A stretch of 15,851 nucleotides of DNA, taken from Bacteroidales bacterium UBA2939. GTDB lineage: Bacteria; Bacteroidota; Bacteroidia; Bacteroidales; P3. The notes below the pieces were generated by a model. The model was not told the origin of the DNA, searched no databases, and saw nothing but the letters and a program-made list of their open reading frames with translations. Location of the stretch: positions 95,077-110,927 of the forward strand of contig DECD01000054.1 in the NCBI GenBank assembly GCA_002349055.1. Reading direction: 5' to 3'. The position numbers and the translations under genes were made by a program. This document shows, piece after piece, positions 14,384-15,851 of this stretch. How positions within the stretch are numbered: the stretch's first letter is position 1; each line of letters starts with the position of its first letter.

Positions 14384-14470
14384 TTAAACCTTAAACCCTA
14401 AACCTTAAACCCTAAACTTTAAACCTTAAACCCTAAACCTTAAACCTTAAACCTTAAACCCTAAACCTTA
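14384..14470 (-). repeat. Array E: twelve 7-bp telomere-like units between alkaline phosphatase and the transporter
   Basis: Twelve exact heptamers run from 14384 to 14467: TTAAACC (eight), CTAAACC (three) and CTAAACT (one), with TTA (14468-14470) continuing the pattern. On the transcribed (minus) strand this reads as GGTTTAA and GGTTTAG, the latter a rotation of the plant telomere unit TTTAGGG. The first partial unit supplies the TAA stop of alkaline phosphatase, and the array ends 4 bp before the transporter ATG. Units contain TAA or TAG and a period of 7, so all three frames are closed. Confidence 0.96.
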
Positions 14471-15619
14471 CAGCTGCATCAACCAACGAATCTTGTTGGG
14501 TATGTCAATATTTTCTTGTATTCCAGAGAAATAGTGAGCACCGGGGCCCATGGCGAAGACGGGCACCATGCAGCCCGTGTGGCTGCCCCAGAGGAACTTC
14601 ACCTCGTTCTGTCCCTTTTCTATATCGCCGCTGGGCAGCGTCACGCCGCCGGTCTCGTGGTCGGCGGTGACGATGACCAGCGTGTGGCCGTCGGCCTGGG
14701 CAAAATCGAGCACGGCATGCAGCATCTGCTCGAAGTCGGCCAGCTCGGCACGCAAATAGGCGGTGTCGTTGTTGTGGCAGGCCCAGTCAATCTGCGAGCC
14801 CTCAATCATCAGCGCAAAACCTTTCTCGTTGCGGCGCAACATGGCGAGGGCTTTCTTCACGCCCTGCGTCAGCACGTCGCCACGGGCGGGAGCCGTCAGT
14901 GGGTCACCCTCATAGAGCAGTGCCACCAGCTTGTCGCCACCAAAGCGGTTCATGCTGTCGATATTGCCAACCACCGTGTAGCCGCGCTTGGCCAGGGTGT
15001 CGAGGGGTGCGAAGCCGTCCTTGCGGTTGGCCGGGAGGAAAAACTTGCGGCCACCGCCAATCATCACACTGTGCTCGCACTGAGTCATCTGGAGGCTCAA
15101 CGTGTCGAACATTTTTCTATAAGGCACATGGCCGTAGGTCGAAGCGGGAGTGGCATCCAACACACTGGAAGTCACCACGAAGCCCGTGCTCATGCCATAT
15201 TTCTTGGCATCGTCGAAGATGGTGTTGTAGCGCGCCGAGTCGGGACCCCAGTTCACATGCTTGTTGTCCACCTTGTGGCCCGTGGTGAGGGCCGTGCCGC
15301 CAGCAGCGGAGTCGGTGCGGTACTTGTTGCGCGAGTAGGTGCGCGAGAAGCCGCTGTAGGGGAAGCGCAGGAACGCCGAGTTGTTGCCACGCTCGGCCAC
15401 CACCGAGGCGTAGACCTGCGGCACACCCATGCCGTCGCCAATGATGAGGATGACGTTGGTGGGCACCGGAACCTCCTCGCCCACCTGCTTCTCCAGTTCC
15501 TCGATGCGCTCGCCGCGGGCATCTATTTCGTCCTGCATGGCCGTCATAAGCGTCAGGCAACTCGACAGCAACAGCGTCCCCGGCAGCACCAGTATCGCCA
15601 ATATCTTGCTAATTTTCAT
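14468..15619 (-). CDS. phoA: Alkaline phosphatase lipoprotein
   Basis: From the ATG at 15619 the protein is 383 aa with a lipoprotein signal (hydrophobic 6-18, lipobox LSSC, Cys21), so it is probably anchored at the outer or inner membrane facing the periplasm. A short polar helix (29-48) follows. All catalytic elements are present: Asp62 in IGDGMG, nucleophile Ser104 in RTDSAAGGTA, Asp155/Thr157 in DATPA, Glu273, Asp278 and His282 in MIEGSQIDWACHNND, Asp320-His321 in TADHETGG, and His347 in SHTG, equivalent to the zinc and magnesium ligands of E. coli PhoA. It releases phosphate from phosphomonoesters. The frame is open up to 15679, but that start would precede the signal peptide and overlap the promoter box. 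Array E follows the stop. Confidence 0.93.
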   Translation of the reverse strand: MKISKILAILVLPGTLLLSSCLTLMTAMQDEIDARGERIEELEKQVGEEVPVPTNVILIIGDGMGVPQVYASVVAERGNNSAFLRFPYSGFSRTYSRNKYRTDSAAGGTALTTGHKVDNKHVNWGPDSARYNTIFDDAKKYGMSTGFVVTSSVLDATPASTYGHVPYRKMFDTLSLQMTQCEHSVMIGGGRKFFLPANRKDGFAPLDTLAKRGYTVVGNIDSMNRFGGDKLVALLYEGDPLTAPARGDVLTQGVKKALAMLRRNEKGFALMIEGSQIDWACHNNDTAYLRAELADFEQMLHAVLDFAQADGHTLVIVTADHETGGVTLPSGDIEKGQNEVKFLWGSHTGCMVPVFAMGPGAHYFSGIQENIDIPNKIRWLMQL

Positions 15620-15656
15620 AGTGTAAGAGTTATAATCAGTATTTTTGAACAGATTG

Positions 15657-15664
15657 CAAAAATA
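15657..15664 (-). promoter_or_regulatory. -7 box upstream of the alkaline phosphatase gene
   Basis: On the minus strand the sequence reads TATTTTTG, matching TAnnTTTG, within an A/T tract. Transcription would start near 15650, about 30 nt before the ATG at 15619. The -33 region is weak. It probably drives alkaline phosphatase, the fatty-acid transporter and perhaps apt. No recognisable phosphate-regulon site was seen. Confidence 0.6.
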
Positions 15665-15718
15665 CAAAAAAAAATCCAATAATAAACTGCCTAATTTTCA
15701 ACACCCACACACCACCAA

Positions 15719-15801
15719 CTCCCACCCATCTCCCGACCAACAGCCCGACTGCTCCCGTCCATCGCCCGCGGCGGTGGGAGATGCCCAGCCGGTGGTCGGG
15801 A
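15719..15801. repeat. C-rich degenerate repeat with interleaved inverted repeats
   Basis: In the gene-free end of the window (15620-15851), (T/G)CCC blocks recur at 15720, 15731, 15743, 15753 and 15764, roughly every 11 bp. Three perfect complementary pairs overlap: CTCCCACC (15719-15726) with 15773-15780, CATCTCCC (15727-15734) with 15776-15783, and TCCCGACCA (15731-15739) with 15793-15801. The pairs cannot all form at once; two interleave like a pseudoknot or alternative hairpins. The role is unknown: a leader, terminator, or a decayed array like the others. The flanking gene is outside the window. Confidence 0.5.
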
Positions 15802-15851
15802 AATGTTAAATATTTCGAATTAACAATATTCCACTTGACATGTTACCGTTT

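Noticed and set aside
14384..14470. Eukaryotic telomere contamination or chromosome end
   Set aside because: The array continues seamlessly into bacterial genes on both sides and supplies one gene's stop codon; it is also a mixture of unit variants.
15620..15679. Upstream start for alkaline phosphatase
   Set aside because: It would bury the lipoprotein signal peptide behind 20 residues and overlap the -7 box.
14516..15682. 388-aa plus-strand open frame opposite alkaline phosphatase
   Set aside because: Shadow; alkaline phosphatase has its full catalytic set on the minus strand.

Overview
The window is a gene-dense piece (16 protein genes) of a genome from the Bacteroidota, probably an anaerobic, gut- or rumen-type Bacteroidales. 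The signs are Bacteroidota promoters (TAnnTTTG -7 box, clearest at 4453-4460 with TTTG at -33), A-rich translation starts instead of Shine-Dalgarno sites, TonB_C and carboxypeptidase-regulatory-domain envelope proteins, and GC-rich third codon positions set against AT-rich intergenic DNA. No rRNA, tRNA, CRISPR, insertion sequence or phage gene was seen, and the species cannot be named from the sequence.

Layout. 1-4404: a plus-strand operon ridA - acyl-CoA dehydrogenase - etfB - etfA - LiaF-like membrane protein, closed by a strong hairpin. The dehydrogenase/Etf trio looks like the butyryl-CoA dehydrogenase/electron-transfer-flavoprotein complex of anaerobes. 4453-4773: small GNAT acetyltransferase with its own promoter. 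4766-5734 (minus): EamA-type permease, divergent from a MalY/PatB-type PLP lyase (5819-7012). 7085-10287: two envelope proteins, a lipoprotein with tandem TonB_C-like domains and a carboxypeptidase-regulatory-domain protein with a probable beta-barrel end. 10284-10724 (minus): YqaA/DedA-like membrane protein. 10802-12366: a GNAT-HD fusion overlapping a DUF456 membrane protein. 12370-15619 (minus): alkaline phosphatase, AtoE-type short-chain fatty acid transporter and adenine phosphoribosyltransferase, in that transcription order. The fatty-acid dehydrogenase and short-chain fatty acid transporter both fit short-chain acid metabolism.

The striking feature is a set of short-period arrays that fills spacers between co-directional genes. 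Three are 10-bp arrays of palindromic CCTAGG plus a variable 4-nt spacer (537-582, 2574-2639, 12959-13032). One is a 9-bp array of GTCNGAC (1734-1776). One is a 7-bp array resembling plant telomere repeats (14384-14470). All start 0-4 bp from, or inside, the upstream stop codon and end 4-25 bp before the next start. Two further arrays with the same cores lie inside genes (9637-9681 and 13678-13720); both have a 9-bp period, which preserves the reading frame. I do not recognise a named repeat family. Arrays occur at 5 of 10 co-directional junctions and at none of the 5 convergent or divergent ones. The arrays are directly visible; any function is inference.
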